The position numbers and the translations under genes were made by a program. This document shows, piece after piece, positions 27,901-36,285 of a stretch of 64,000 nt of DNA. Positions within the stretch are counted from its first letter, which is position 1. Each line of letters begins with the position of its first letter. Source of the DNA: Erysipelotrichales bacterium (GTDB lineage Bacteria > Bacillota_I > Bacilli_A > RF39 > UBA660); contig JAFLUY010000007.1 of assembly GCA_022508565.1 (NCBI GenBank), forward strand, positions 49,032 through 113,031. The letters are read 5' to 3'. A model generated the notes under the pieces. It worked only from the letters and a program-made list of their open reading frames with translations. It searched no databases and was not told the origin of the DNA.

Positions 27901-28001
27901 TTAAAGAAGAAACATTAGCTGTTGTTTATGAAAACGTAGGCCGTGGGGAAGTAGTTGATATTAATGGTCATGATGTTAATCTTTATATAGAAAAAAATTA
28001 G
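24906..28001 (+). CDS. ileS: Isoleucyl-tRNA synthetase, type 2 with altered GLHH signature
   Basis: 1031 residues. ATG 24906 follows GGAGGG (24895-24900); an in-frame start 30 bases upstream lies in the T-box terminator and is rejected. The long class Ia enzyme reads like the eukaryote-like IleRS2 branch (GWDTHGLPVEVNVEKKLG). The usual HxGH signature is Gly56-Leu57-His58-His59. The KMSKS loop is KMHKS (591-595). CP1 editing domain and a C-terminal anticodon-binding region are present. IleRS2 enzymes tolerate mupirocin, and GxHH variants have been reported as hyper-resistant. Regulated by the T-box upstream. Confidence 0.96.
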   Translation: MKNFKELDKRSVFEVESSILAEWQKQDILNKTIENRTGKDNWVFFDGPATANGMPGLHHMVAKFLKDTFCKYQTMKGMRVLRKVGWDTHGLPVEVNVEKKLGFSGKADIEKYGIEEFNKLCKETVWDNETAFRKLTNEMGQFIDLDNRYITYDNDYIETEWYILKKFFDEGLFYEGVKIMPWCPRCGTGLASHEVAQGYKEIDANTVIVPFKRKDMDAYFLVWTTTPWTLISNVALCVNPNEDYVLVESKGYKFILADALKESVLGDEFEVLETMKGIDLENVEYEQLIPSDIEITGKAFIVTCDNYVTMSDGTGIVHIAPAFGEDDAKVGKKYKLPYVNPVAEDATYNAGLWKDMNIFEADLKVIDWLKENDKLFKKQKIKHDYPHCWRCDSPLVYYSRPSYYLEVTKLQEKIIAENNNVNWYPSYVGEKRFGNWLENMNDWAISRNRYWGTPLPLWRCSCGHMEMLGSREELADRAVENVDPKTIDLHRPYVDDIHIVCPKCSEHMNRVPEVIDCWFDSGAMPFAQYHYPFENKELWESQYPADFIAEGIDQTRGWFYSLIVIGVFLTGKSPYKNVLVNELLLDKFGKKMHKSKGNAIEPFTLMEQYGADTIRWYLPYVSPTWTPLKFDEDGLKEVYSKFFNPYKNTYSFFQMYANIDGIDIDDCRIEYENREEIDKWLLSKYNKLLKSVTESYEKYDLNEVVKNITTFVSEDLSNWYIRRNRNRFWASSLDDSKKAVYMTTYEVLVGLSKMCAPIIPFTTEEVYKNLTGEESVHLADFPKYDESLINEEVEIKMDLVRDLISTGRYVREETKIKVRQPISECLIDAKYESILGDLVNLINEELNVKKVTFVDDLSKYMNFTIKPNFKVCGAMFGPKMKDYQNALLDLSDEEVDLILKEETVTIDFDGARLDIKPDMVDVRIESKEGFNVGMENNKFIILNTELSHELVLEGLAREFVSKVQNLRKSNGYEIADRIKLYYDGDKDILEALEMFKDYIKEETLAVVYENVGRGEVVDINGHDVNLYIEKN

Positions 28002-28022
28002 AAGGAAACTTCTAATTTTTTT
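27995..28022 (+). terminator. Rho-independent terminator after ileS
   Basis: Stem AAATTAGAAG/CTTCTAATTT with a GAAA loop and T-run, overlapping the stop codon region. Confidence 0.9.
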
Positions 28023-28050
28023 TATTATAAAAAACCATTTGAAAATCAAA

Positions 28051-28344
28051 CTATTTGTTATTGTTCATACACCATTTTTTACAGTTTTCAATTCTTATTC
28101 CGTTGTCTCCTTGATTCTTATCATAAGCAAAAGAGTTTAACAAATCACACGGAAAATTTTTACATTCTCCACAGCAACTTATATTTTTACTTTCACAGCA
28201 AGATTTCACAGGACAAGCATCAGCCCAAAAAGGCTTTTTAATATTTAAACATCCTATACACTTTTTTTCTTGAAGAAATACACATTTACTACATTCTATA
28301 CCACATCTTGATTCAATTTTGACTTTTTCTTTTACGGCTTCCAT
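28051..28344 (-). CDS. Small Cys-rich protein, DUF3795-like
   Basis: 97 residues with 16 or so Cys, arranged as CGIECSKC, CIGC, CPVKSCC, CCGECKNFPC and a final CKKWC. This is the pattern of DUF3795-type proteins, presumed to bind zinc or an iron-sulphur cluster. Function unknown. AGAGGTAG precedes the ATG. It may share a transcript with nothing else: the CapA-like gene upstream on the same strand ends at 29533 and runs in the same direction, so read-through in the other order is not expected. Confidence 0.8.
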   Translation of the reverse strand: MEAVKEKVKIESRCGIECSKCVFLQEKKCIGCLNIKKPFWADACPVKSCCESKNISCCGECKNFPCDLLNSFAYDKNQGDNGIRIENCKKWCMNNNK

Positions 28345-28396
28345 ATTTACTACCTCTTAACTAATATTAATTTTATCACAACTAAATTATATCATA

Positions 28397-29533
28397 TTAT
28401 TCAGTATAGTTTAGATTAGTACTAGCATCAAGTACTTTTTTTAATATTTTTTCTTTTTCTAATCCATCAAGTATTATAGGTTGATAATCATTTTTATCGG
28501 ATACACTTGATAAAGATGCTGGAATAATATTTATAATTGTGTCAGTTATTTCATCATTTCTGTAGTTAAATGTTATTTGGAATATCATTGTGTCTTTATC
28601 ACTTGGATTCTTATTTCCTCCAAAAACAAAGTTTCCTAAAGAATAAACTATATATTTTCCATTATATTCTTCTATGCCTTGAAGTACATGTGGGTGATGA
28701 CCTAAAACAAGATCTGCTCCTGAGTCAATTGCATATCTCGCTATTGTCTCTTGAGTTGAATTTTGTTTATAAACTCTTTCTTCACCCCAATGGAAACTAA
28801 ATACTTCTAAATCTGTATTGCAAGATTCAAAGTATTCCATTGCACAATCTATATTGTTGCAAGCGGATGTAACATCCCATCCTTTAATGCCACATAATTC
28901 AATTTTTTTACCATTAACTTCAACAATACTAAATATATCATTACCAAAGTATTCAAGTGGAGAATCTTCTAAAGTATTTAGTGTATCAAAGTAACCTTGT
29001 TCTAAATAATCATAAGTGTGATTGTTTGCTAGATTAACTGCTTCAACACTACTACTTGTTAAAATATTAATATAATCACTTGAACCTTTAAAAGTAAACT
29101 TTTTATCTGCTCTTGCAGTAGCTTCAGTTAATGGTCCTTCTAAATTAGCTATAGTTAAATCGTCATTACTTAAAACATCATAAACACCAGCAAAGAAGTA
29201 GCTATAGTCATTGTTTTGTTCTTCTAAAACATAAGGAAGAGAATTAGTATATGTACTTCTATCGTCCCATCCTAAAGTACAGTCTCCAACAGCACTTATA
29301 GTGATAGAGTTTTCCTCGACAATTGGTTCTGGCATTACTTCTTCAATTTTTTCTTCCTCAATTTTTAATAATTTTTCATCTAGTGTAAATTTAGTAGTTG
29401 TATTGATTTTGTCCATAGTAAAGTCTTCTTGTTCATAGCTTATTATAGGTTCATCAGATTTTATTTTTGCATTACATGATGTTAAGCACGAAAGACTTAA
29501 GGTTAACATTGTTGCTAATAATCTTTTGTTCAT
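28397..29533 (-). CDS. CapA/PgsA-like lipoprotein (poly-gamma-glutamate synthesis family)
   Basis: 378 residues from ATG 29533; an upstream in-frame TTG is part of the GAGGGG ribosome site region. A lipobox (CLTSC) ends the signal peptide, so the protein is tethered outside the membrane. The body has the calcineurin-like CapA motifs: SAVGDCTLGWD, NLEGPL, NNHTYDY, GHHPHVLQG and YSLGNFVFGG. Family members take part in capsule or poly-gamma-glutamate export. No capB/capC neighbours are present, so the exact role is open. Promoter: extended -10 TGCTATAAT at 29559-29567. Confidence 0.9.
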   Translation of the reverse strand: MNKRLLATMLTLSLSCLTSCNAKIKSDEPIISYEQEDFTMDKINTTTKFTLDEKLLKIEEEKIEEVMPEPIVEENSITISAVGDCTLGWDDRSTYTNSLPYVLEEQNNDYSYFFAGVYDVLSNDDLTIANLEGPLTEATARADKKFTFKGSSDYINILTSSSVEAVNLANNHTYDYLEQGYFDTLNTLEDSPLEYFGNDIFSIVEVNGKKIELCGIKGWDVTSACNNIDCAMEYFESCNTDLEVFSFHWGEERVYKQNSTQETIARYAIDSGADLVLGHHPHVLQGIEEYNGKYIVYSLGNFVFGGNKNPSDKDTMIFQITFNYRNDEITDTIINIIPASLSSVSDKNDYQPIILDGLEKEKILKKVLDASTNLNYTE

Positions 29534-29558
29534 AAAATTACCCCTCAATCGCCTAGAT

Positions 29559-29578
29559 ATTATAGCACTAGCTATAAT
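29559..29578. promoter_or_regulatory. Palindromic, potentially bidirectional -10 region
   Basis: ATTATAGC-ACTA-GCTATAAT is a perfect 8-pair inverted repeat. It gives an extended -10 TGCTATAAT on the minus strand for the CapA-like gene. On the plus strand it gives TATAAT preceded by AGC (not TGn), about 120 bases before the 29696 gene. Confidence 0.5.
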
Positions 29579-29695
29579 AATTGTAAAATTAAAATATTAT
29601 ATTTGTATTAGAAAAAAATTTAATTTTCTTTCATTTATATATTGTATCTTTTTCTTATATAAGGTATATTTATGATAATAGAGGAGTTGGTTATA

Positions 29696-30967
29696 ATGGA
29701 TAGTATATTCAGTAATCAAAAACTAATCGCGATCGTTACTGGAGCAATATTCCTGGTTTCAGCTATATATTTAGTTTTTTTTGGTGGGGTTAAGAAGGAA
29801 AAAGAGTCTGAAACACCATTACATAAAACTGATGCTCATACAATGATAATTAATGATACATTCGTTAAAATAGAATTTAATGAAGAATATGATTTATGTA
29901 AAAAAACTGTTTGTTCTGATATTCAAACAGAAGTAACAAGTGTTGAAATATTAAATGAAGAACATAAAGGGTTCTATAAAGATATTAATTTTGATGAAAT
30001 GAGCCTTTATGATGCTTTAGTTCTTATTTTAGATACAGCAAAAGACAATAATGTTGCTTTAGCAAGTTTAGCAATTTTAACTGATAGTAAAAATGTAACA
30101 GAAGAAAAAGTTAAAGAATATTTAGATTCAAATGCAAATAATGTAATAGATTACCCAATAACTGTTACTTATCAAGAAAAAATTGGAGATGAAAAAGAAA
30201 AAGATGATGAGCCTGAAGTTCAAGAACCTGAAGTAGAGGGCCAAGAAGTAGAAGTACCTGAAGGAGAAACTTTTACTGTTACTTTTGATACTGTTGGTGG
30301 AAGTACAATAAAACCTCAAACAGTTAAAAAAGCAGAAAAAGCAACGAAACCAACTGATCCAACTAAAAAAGGATATACTTTTGTAGAATGGCAATTAAAT
30401 GGTAAAAAGTTTGAGTTTAGTACAACTATTTGGAATGATATAACTCTTAAAGCTGTTTGGAAGAGTGCGAGCGAAACTGACGCTACTACAACTACAACAA
30501 AAGCTGCATCTCAAGGATCATCTAGCAATCAAACAACTGGTGACAATAATCAAGGAGAAAATAATAATACACAAACTGAAGCCGGGGACAACACCGGTAA
30601 TGGCAACCCAACTCCAGAAGTTCGTGAAGGAACTATTAATTTAAATGATAATGTTACCTATACCACAAAGAGAATGGTATATAGTTGTCAAGGTTGTTTT
30701 ACTGAAGAAATTCTAAAACAATTAGAAAATGACAAATCAAAAGGAATCAGTTATGATACTTCTTCAAATAATAACAGCGTTTTTTATAGAACAATAACAC
30801 TTTCTGATCCTTATAATACATCATCTTATAGGGGACCAGGAGGAAATTTTGAGAGTATTCTTAGAAATGCTGGAGCAACAGGTGAAGTTAGTAATATTGG
30901 TGGTACTAAATTAACTTTAGATGAAACTGTGTGTTCTAATTATCATTTGTCTTGTGATAGATGGTAA
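29696..30967 (+). CDS. Membrane-anchored surface protein with InlB B-repeat
   Basis: 423 residues. ATG 29696 follows GAGGAG (29681-29686). An N-terminal membrane helix (about 10-28) anchors the protein. A ~110-residue outer domain, an acidic Glu/Pro stretch, and one Listeria-Bacteroides (InlB B/Flg_new) repeat follow (FTVTFDTVGGSTIKPQTV through LKAVW). A Thr/Asn/Gln-rich linker and a C-terminal domain with four Cys complete it. No sortase signal is seen at the C-terminus. Such repeats are common in adhesins; partner unknown. A terminator follows. Confidence 0.8.
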   Translation: MDSIFSNQKLIAIVTGAIFLVSAIYLVFFGGVKKEKESETPLHKTDAHTMIINDTFVKIEFNEEYDLCKKTVCSDIQTEVTSVEILNEEHKGFYKDINFDEMSLYDALVLILDTAKDNNVALASLAILTDSKNVTEEKVKEYLDSNANNVIDYPITVTYQEKIGDEKEKDDEPEVQEPEVEGQEVEVPEGETFTVTFDTVGGSTIKPQTVKKAEKATKPTDPTKKGYTFVEWQLNGKKFEFSTTIWNDITLKAVWKSASETDATTTTTKAASQGSSSNQTTGDNNQGENNNTQTEAGDNTGNGNPTPEVREGTINLNDNVTYTTKRMVYSCQGCFTEEILKQLENDKSKGISYDTSSNNNSVFYRTITLSDPYNTSSYRGPGGNFESILRNAGATGEVSNIGGTKLTLDETVCSNYHLSCDRW

Positions 30968-30994
30968 TCAATAGTAAACTTAATTATTTATATT

Positions 30995-31030
30995 AAATCT
31001 TATTATTAGAAATAATAATAAGATTTTTTC
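30995..31030 (+). terminator. Rho-independent terminator
   Basis: A perfect 13-pair A/T-rich stem (30995-31007 and 31014-31026), 6-base loop, T-run. Confidence 0.85.
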
Positions 31031-31106
31031 TTTTAAAAATTATACTGTAATCTTTATATTTTTATATAACTATGATATAATTTGTATATAGAATAGGAAG
31101 GTAAGC

Positions 31107-31631
31107 ATGAATTTTGATAAATTAACTAGAATGTTATATCAAGAAAATATCAATTGGGTTTATTCAATTATTCGTGATTTAGATACTAAGGGTATTGAAA
31201 GAAAAGAAAAGTTCATTGCTGATCCTTATGTATTTAATAATATAGTAGCTTTAGGTTATTATTTTATGAATTTATATGTAGTTAGTAATTTAAATAATTA
31301 TACAGAAGATGATGCTAATTTAATAATGAATTCAATAATTACTGGGGCTAGTAGTTATAATCAATATAAATTAAACCAAATATATAAAAGAGATATAAAT
31401 CTTGATACATTAGTTGAACAGTATAATTCGGTTGTTCGTAAGACAAAGGCATATTCACCTAATGATGGTTTAAAAGCAAGAGTAGTAGCCGTTGATGAAA
31501 TGTATAGAAGAATATATGATGTATTTAATAAAAGACACTTTAATGTCTTTATTAAAGTATTCATTACTTCTTTTAAAGATTTTGAAAATAGTATACAGGA
31601 AACAATTAATAGTTATTTAATTCAAAGATAG
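31107..31631 (+). CDS. Soluble helical protein, unknown
   Basis: 174 residues, no signal or membrane helix, mostly predicted helical with many Tyr and Asn. AGGAAGG precedes the ATG. Ten bases separate it from the next gene; the pair forms a small operon of unknown function that ends at the terminator before rpsD. Confidence 0.7.
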   Translation: MNFDKLTRMLYQENINWVYSIIRDLDTKGIERKEKFIADPYVFNNIVALGYYFMNLYVVSNLNNYTEDDANLIMNSIITGASSYNQYKLNQIYKRDINLDTLVEQYNSVVRKTKAYSPNDGLKARVVAVDEMYRRIYDVFNKRHFNVFIKVFITSFKDFENSIQETINSYLIQR

Positions 31632-31641
31632 GAATGATTAT

Positions 31642-32100
31642 ATGGTAAGTAATGAAAAAATTAAACAAGTATTTAATGCCATTAGAGATAATGGCATAGA
31701 CGCTTTTGATGATGAGTCTTTAGCTAAATTACTTGCTATTTTAAATGCTGAAGAATATGATGAATTTGAAAAAAGATGTTATAGAGAACTAGATGGAGTA
31801 GATTCATTAAAAAGAATTTTGCATATTAGACCTTTAGTAGAAGCTATAATAAATAAAGATTTATATCGTATCAGAAACAGTTCATTATATGAAAAATATA
31901 AAAACTCATTAATTAATGAAAATTATCGTGAGTTCTTTAAAGAACTAAAAGTAGAAGAGTTAGCTGATTTAAAAAAATATGTATCATTTACAATTGATAG
32001 TAGTAGTGAAGCAAATATAAGTGGCTCTAAAAAGATTATAAGTATGATTACTCGTGAAATAAGACAAAAGGAAGAAATGAGAAAACCCCGTTTTGAATAA
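31642..32100 (+). CDS. Soluble helical protein, unknown
   Basis: 152 residues, charged and helical, with AGGAATG before the ATG. It is the second gene of the two-gene operon beginning at 31107. No similarity between the two proteins is evident. Its terminator hairpin begins within the final codons. Confidence 0.7.
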   Translation: MVSNEKIKQVFNAIRDNGIDAFDDESLAKLLAILNAEEYDEFEKRCYRELDGVDSLKRILHIRPLVEAIINKDLYRIRNSSLYEKYKNSLINENYREFFKELKVEELADLKKYVSFTIDSSSEANISGSKKIISMITREIRQKEEMRKPRFE

Positions 32101-32112
32101 CGAGGTTTTTTA
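32082..32112 (+). terminator. Terminator of the 31107-32100 operon
   Basis: Arms 32082-32092 and 32099-32109 pair with one C-A mismatch, then T's. Confidence 0.75.
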
Positions 32113-32117
32113 ATTAA

Positions 32118-32146
32118 AAAAATCATTACATAATGTAATGATCTTT
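32118..32146 (-). terminator. Terminator of rpsD
   Basis: Stem ATCATTACA/TGTAATGAT (32122-32130, 32134-32142) flanked by A's on the left, which are the T-run on the minus strand, and by CTTTTT on the right. Confidence 0.8.
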
Positions 32147-32149
32147 TTA

Positions 32150-32749
32150 TTATCTGTTGTAGAATTCAACTACTAGAGATTCATTAATTTCAGCGTTAAG
32201 TTCGCTTCTTTCTGGATATCTTACATAAGTACCAGTTAATTTTTTAGAATCAAATTCAACAAATGCAGGTTTTGAAACATTAGCTTCAAGAGCTTGTCTA
32301 ATTGCTGGATGTTCTAAAGAATTTTCTTTAACACTGATAACATCTCCAGGTTTACATTGGTATGAAGGGATGTTTACCTTTTTACCATTAACTAAGATAT
32401 GTCCATGGTTAACAACTTGTCTAGCACCACGACGAGTATTAGCCATACCCATTCTATATACTAGGTTATCAAGTCTTGATTCTAGTAATTTTAAGAAGTT
32501 TTCACCATGTACACCTTTTAATTTAGATGCTTTATCAAATAAACGTCTAAATTGTTTTTCATTTAATCCATACATAAATCTAATTTTTTGTTTTTCTTGT
32601 AATTGGATACCATATTCAGAAACTTTTTTTCTTCTGCCAGCACCATGTTGTCCTGGAGCATATGGTCTTTTTAAATCTTTTCCATTTTCTAATGTAGAAA
32701 AACCTAATCTTCTAGATTTCTTAAAAGCTGGACCAGTGTATCTTGCCAT
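32150..32749 (-). CDS. rpsD: 30S ribosomal protein S4
   Basis: 199 residues, primary 16S rRNA binder in the small subunit body. The N-terminus ([20 protein letters not shown]) and the S4 RNA-binding domain ([20 protein letters not shown]) are clear. It has no Cys, so it is the zinc-free form. A stand-alone gene as in Bacillus, with its own promoter and a long leader that may give autoregulation. Confidence 0.98.
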   Translation of the reverse strand: MARYTGPAFKKSRRLGFSTLENGKDLKRPYAPGQHGAGRRKKVSEYGIQLQEKQKIRFMYGLNEKQFRRLFDKASKLKGVHGENFLKLLESRLDNLVYRMGMANTRRGARQVVNHGHILVNGKKVNIPSYQCKPGDVISVKENSLEHPAIRQALEANVSKPAFVEFDSKKLTGTYVRYPERSELNAEINESLVVEFYNR

Positions 32750-32810
32750 AAATATATTCTCCTTTCTTCGTACTCGCGAGTAAAGGATTTTATTATATTC
32801 TCTTACTAGG

Positions 32811-32894
32811 GTGTTTAATCTTCTTTCCCTTAGGCAGTTTAAGTTACTAGAACTATTTCAATTAAACACATTAATAATTAAATATAATACTGCC
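32811..32894 (-). promoter_or_regulatory. rpsD: rpsD leader RNA with potential pseudoknot (candidate S4 autoregulatory site)
   Basis: Two complementary pairs interleave in the rpsD leader. Transcript segment GGCAGT (plus 32889-32894) pairs with ACTGCC (32833-32838), and GTGTTTAAT (32861-32869) pairs perfectly with ATTAAACAC (32811-32819). The order 1-2-1'-2' is that of a pseudoknot. S4 is known to repress its own mRNA through such structures in other bacteria; applying that here is inference. Confidence 0.6.
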
Positions 32895-32912
32895 AATAAC
32901 TACGCAATTAGT

Positions 32913-32941
32913 AATATACACTAATTATATGCAAAAGTCAA
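32913..32941 (-). promoter_or_regulatory. Promoter of rpsD
   Basis: On the minus strand TTGACT (32936-32941), 17-base spacer, TATATT (32913-32918). Start near 32906, giving a leader of about 155 bases. Confidence 0.8.
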
Positions 32942-32952
32942 TGATTTAAGCC

Positions 32953-32988
32953 AAAAAAAAGACTATTCGTCTAGTTTTCTAAATAGCC
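32953..32988 (-). terminator. Terminator of the TatD-family gene
   Basis: Minus-strand arms GGCTATT and AATAGTC (plus 32982-32988 and 32961-32967) with an inner TAG/CTA pairing, followed by eight T. It overlaps the last codons of the gene. Confidence 0.7.
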
Positions 32989-33694
32989 TTTTTGCATTAT
33001 TATCTAAAATAAATTCAAGTTCGTCATGTTTATATTTTCTAATTTCTTGAATTCTTTTAAATACGTTAATACCATCAGTGTCTTTATCTATTATCATATA
33101 TGGATAATCTAGCTCAATAAGTAAACTATTAATATCTACTTGTTTTATTACTTCTAATGACTTACATGCATTTCTTCTAATTATTGGAGTTCCAACAGAT
33201 ATAAATCCACCAAGTTTCATTATTTCTTTTAAAGAATCTAAATCTGGTTCAAAACAATGGAAGACAAAACCATATTCTGGAGTATGTTCTTTAATAATCT
33301 CAAGACAATCATGATTTGTTTGATTAGAGTGAATTATCACAGGTAATCCTAAATAATTTGCAAGTTCAATGGTTTCAATAAAAGTTTTTTTATGAGATTC
33401 AGTATAATCTCGATAATCTAAGCCAGTTTCGCCTAATGCAACCACCTTACTAAAATCTTCTTTTTGTGATAACTCATAAATACCTTCTACACTTCCAGAT
33501 TGTAATGGATGTATTCCTAAAGAAGCGTAGAATTTGCTATTTTCATTGGCAATAGCTAAAACTTCTTTATTTGTTCCTTTATCCATTCCAACATTAATAA
33601 TAGCATCTAAATACTCCATATTATTAATTCTTACTATTTCATCCCTAATATTCTTTAAATCTCTTGAATTAATGTGTGCATGTGTATCAATCAT
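32963..33694 (-). CDS. TatD-family metal-dependent DNase
   Basis: 243 residues, TIM-barrel hydrolase. Metal ligands: His5 and His7 (DTHAHI), Glu in GETGLDY, His in VIIHSNQ and in VFHCFEP. The C-terminal ETD motif reads ELD (IELDYPYM), keeping the Asp. Family members act on 3' DNA ends or D-aminoacyl-tRNA. In Bacilli this gene usually sits near metS and rnmV; here it is beside rpsD. Divergent from the GH31 gene. Confidence 0.9.
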   Translation of the reverse strand: MIDTHAHINSRDLKNIRDEIVRINNMEYLDAIINVGMDKGTNKEVLAIANENSKFYASLGIHPLQSGSVEGIYELSQKEDFSKVVALGETGLDYRDYTESHKKTFIETIELANYLGLPVIIHSNQTNHDCLEIIKEHTPEYGFVFHCFEPDLDSLKEIMKLGGFISVGTPIIRRNACKSLEVIKQVDINSLLIELDYPYMIIDKDTDGINVFKRIQEIRKYKHDELEFILDNNAKRLFRKLDE

Positions 33695-33806
33695 GATAAA
33701 ACCTCTTCCATAACTTTAGTATATAATAATTTATTATAATAATAAATAAAATTGTTCTTTTTCTAATTCTATGTTAAAATATTAAATAGAATAAAGGGTG
33801 AAGGGA

Positions 33807-36215
33807 ATGGCAGAGTTACAAGAGCATTTTAAGATGGATTATAATAAGATATTATCTAATGCTAATCATATTGCTAAAGGCAATAAATATCGTATAACTG
33901 TATTATCTGATTTATTAGTAAGACTTGAATACTCTGAAACTGGGGTATTTGAAGATAGACCTACCGAACTTGTTATGAACAGAAAATTTCCTGTTACTCA
34001 ATTTGAGAAAAAAGAAGATGCTAAATATTTAACTATAAAAACATCTTATTTTACTTTAACATATCAAAAAGAAATGCCTTTTGTTGGAACTAAAGTTGCT
34101 CCAGATCAAAACTTAAGAATTGATTTAAATGGAACAGATAAATATTGGTATTTTGGACATCCAGAAGTTCGTAATTTTAGAGGGACAACATTCTCGCTAG
34201 ATGGTGCGGATGGCAAAGCTAAATATGGAAAAGGTTTATATAGTACTGATGGATTTGTATCGTTAGATGATTCAAATACTTTAATATTTAATGAAGATGG
34301 TACTTTAGGAAAAAGAACAGATAAAAGAATAGATACTTATGTATTTATGTATAAGCGCGATTTTGGTGCTTGTTTAAGAGACTATTTTACTTTAACAGGT
34401 TATCCCCCATTAATTCCTAGATATTCGTTAGGCGTATGGTGGAATAGAAATATTGTTTATGATGCAAAAGATATAGAAAAATTAGTTTATAAATTTAATA
34501 AAAATAGAATACCTTTATCAATTATTATGTTAGGAGATCATTGGCATAGGCAAATCTCAAAAATGAAGTCCGGTTTGTCTTTTGATGAAAAATTATTTAG
34601 AAGACCAAAAAGAATGACTGATTTTTTACATAGTAAAAATATAAGACTTGCAGTTAAAGTTAATCCAATGGAAGGAATTAGTAAGGAAGAAGATTATTTC
34701 TTACCTTTTAAAAATGCTTCTGGTTTAGAAGGAGATGAGAAACTTCCTTTTAATGTGTTTAATAAAAATGTCTTAAGTGCTTATTTTGATTACTTAATTC
34801 ATCCTTTAATGAATTATGGAGTAGATTTCTTCTGGATTGATTATGATAATATTAATGATAGAACTAATCTAAGGGCATTAACACATTATCACTTTAATGA
34901 CTTTAAACAAATAACTAATAGAAGAGGAATAACTCTTGCACGTAATGCAGGAATTGCTGCTCACAGATATCCAATTCACTACACAGGTGAAACTTTAGTT
35001 GGATGGAAAAATTTAGAGTTAATGCCAACTTATAATTCAACTGCATCTAATTTAGGTTTATCGTGGATTAGTAATGATATTGGAGGTTATACTGATGGTA
35101 TTGAAGATGGAGAGTTATATTCTCGTTTTGTTCAATTTGGATGTTTTTCACCAATTTTAAGATTATCTGCTGATGAAGGAAGATATTATAAAAGAGAACC
35201 ATGGAAATGGGATATAACAACTCAATCAGTTGTTAGTCAGTATTTAAGATTACGTCACGCTTTAATTCCATACCTTTACAGCGAAGCATTTCGTTATTCA
35301 AAAACTGGTTTACCATTAGTTCAACCTTTGTATTATAGATATCCTGAAATATATGATGAACCATTATATAAATCAGAATACTATTTTGGTTCTTCTTTGT
35401 TTGTTGCACCAATTACAACTAAAAAAGATGCTTTAATGGATAGAACAATTTTAAAATTATTCTTACCAGAAGGAACATGGTATGACTTTACTACAGGTAA
35501 AAGATATGCTGGTGGAAAAAGATATACAACATTCTATAAACAAGAGGATTATCCAGTATTTGCTAAAGCTGGAACAATTATTCCTATGGCTATACTAGAT
35601 GAAAAGAATATTAATGATACAAACCCACCTAAGATGATGGAAATACAAATATTCCCAGGACAAAGCAATACTTATGAATTATATGAAGATGATGGAATAT
35701 CTTCATTATACGAAAGAGGATTCTTTATTGTTTCCGATATAGATTATACATATCAGAAAAATAATTATACAGTTACTATTCGTCCAGTAGCTGGCAAAAG
35801 TGGAATTATTTCCCCTCACAGAGCTTATCGTATAAGATTTAGAAATGTTAGAGAACCTGAAGAAGTTTTAATTCATATAGGTAATGAAAAAGTTAAAGGT
35901 GCTGAAAGTTATGTAGATGATAATGACTTTGTTATTGAATTACCAGCTTTATCAACATTAAAACAAGTTACAATATCATGTAAGGGTAAAAACTTAGAAA
36001 TAGATGCTGTAAGACTTGTTAATGATGATATTGAATCAATTCTTAATGATTTACCAATCCAAACAAAGATAAAAAATGTCATTGGTGAAACATTGTTAGG
36101 AGATACAGATATTAAACAAAAACGTATTGAGGTTCGAAAACTTAAAAAATTAGGTGTTAACCAAAAATATATTAACTTATTCTTAAAACTTCTTGAATAT
36201 TTAGCAGAAGTATAA
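33807..36215 (+). CDS. Glycoside hydrolase family 31 (alpha-glucosidase/xylosidase-like)
   Basis: 802 residues, no signal peptide, so probably cytoplasmic. ATG 33807 follows GGGTGA; the GTG 9 bases upstream overlaps that site. N-terminal beta-sandwich, catalytic barrel with nucleophile candidate Asp345 (FFWIDYDN, replacing the common WxDMNE) and acid/base candidate Asp424 (SWISNDIGGYTDG), then beta domains and a ~110-residue helical C-terminal extension. Likely cleaves alpha-glucosides or alpha-xylosides taken up by the cell; substrate unknown. A terminator follows. Confidence 0.92.
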   Translation: MAELQEHFKMDYNKILSNANHIAKGNKYRITVLSDLLVRLEYSETGVFEDRPTELVMNRKFPVTQFEKKEDAKYLTIKTSYFTLTYQKEMPFVGTKVAPDQNLRIDLNGTDKYWYFGHPEVRNFRGTTFSLDGADGKAKYGKGLYSTDGFVSLDDSNTLIFNEDGTLGKRTDKRIDTYVFMYKRDFGACLRDYFTLTGYPPLIPRYSLGVWWNRNIVYDAKDIEKLVYKFNKNRIPLSIIMLGDHWHRQISKMKSGLSFDEKLFRRPKRMTDFLHSKNIRLAVKVNPMEGISKEEDYFLPFKNASGLEGDEKLPFNVFNKNVLSAYFDYLIHPLMNYGVDFFWIDYDNINDRTNLRALTHYHFNDFKQITNRRGITLARNAGIAAHRYPIHYTGETLVGWKNLELMPTYNSTASNLGLSWISNDIGGYTDGIEDGELYSRFVQFGCFSPILRLSADEGRYYKREPWKWDITTQSVVSQYLRLRHALIPYLYSEAFRYSKTGLPLVQPLYYRYPEIYDEPLYKSEYYFGSSLFVAPITTKKDALMDRTILKLFLPEGTWYDFTTGKRYAGGKRYTTFYKQEDYPVFAKAGTIIPMAILDEKNINDTNPPKMMEIQIFPGQSNTYELYEDDGISSLYERGFFIVSDIDYTYQKNNYTVTIRPVAGKSGIISPHRAYRIRFRNVREPEEVLIHIGNEKVKGAESYVDDNDFVIELPALSTLKQVTISCKGKNLEIDAVRLVNDDIESILNDLPIQTKIKNVIGETLLGDTDIKQKRIEVRKLKKLGVNQKYINLFLKLLEYLAEV

Positions 36216-36220
36216 TATAA

Positions 36221-36245
36221 ACGGTCAATCTTGACCGCTTTTTAC
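36221..36245 (+). terminator. Rho-independent terminator
   Basis: Stem CGGTCA/TGACCG, loop ATCT, then C and five T. Confidence 0.85.
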
Positions 36246-36285
36246 TTTTTAATTATAATATACACCTAACAAAGGGTGTGTAGGT

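Noticed and set aside
32772..32781. Palindrome ACTCGCGAGT in the rpsD leader as an operator
   Set aside because: It sits just upstream of the ribosome site in transcribed RNA, has no loop, and no matching copy was found at another gene.
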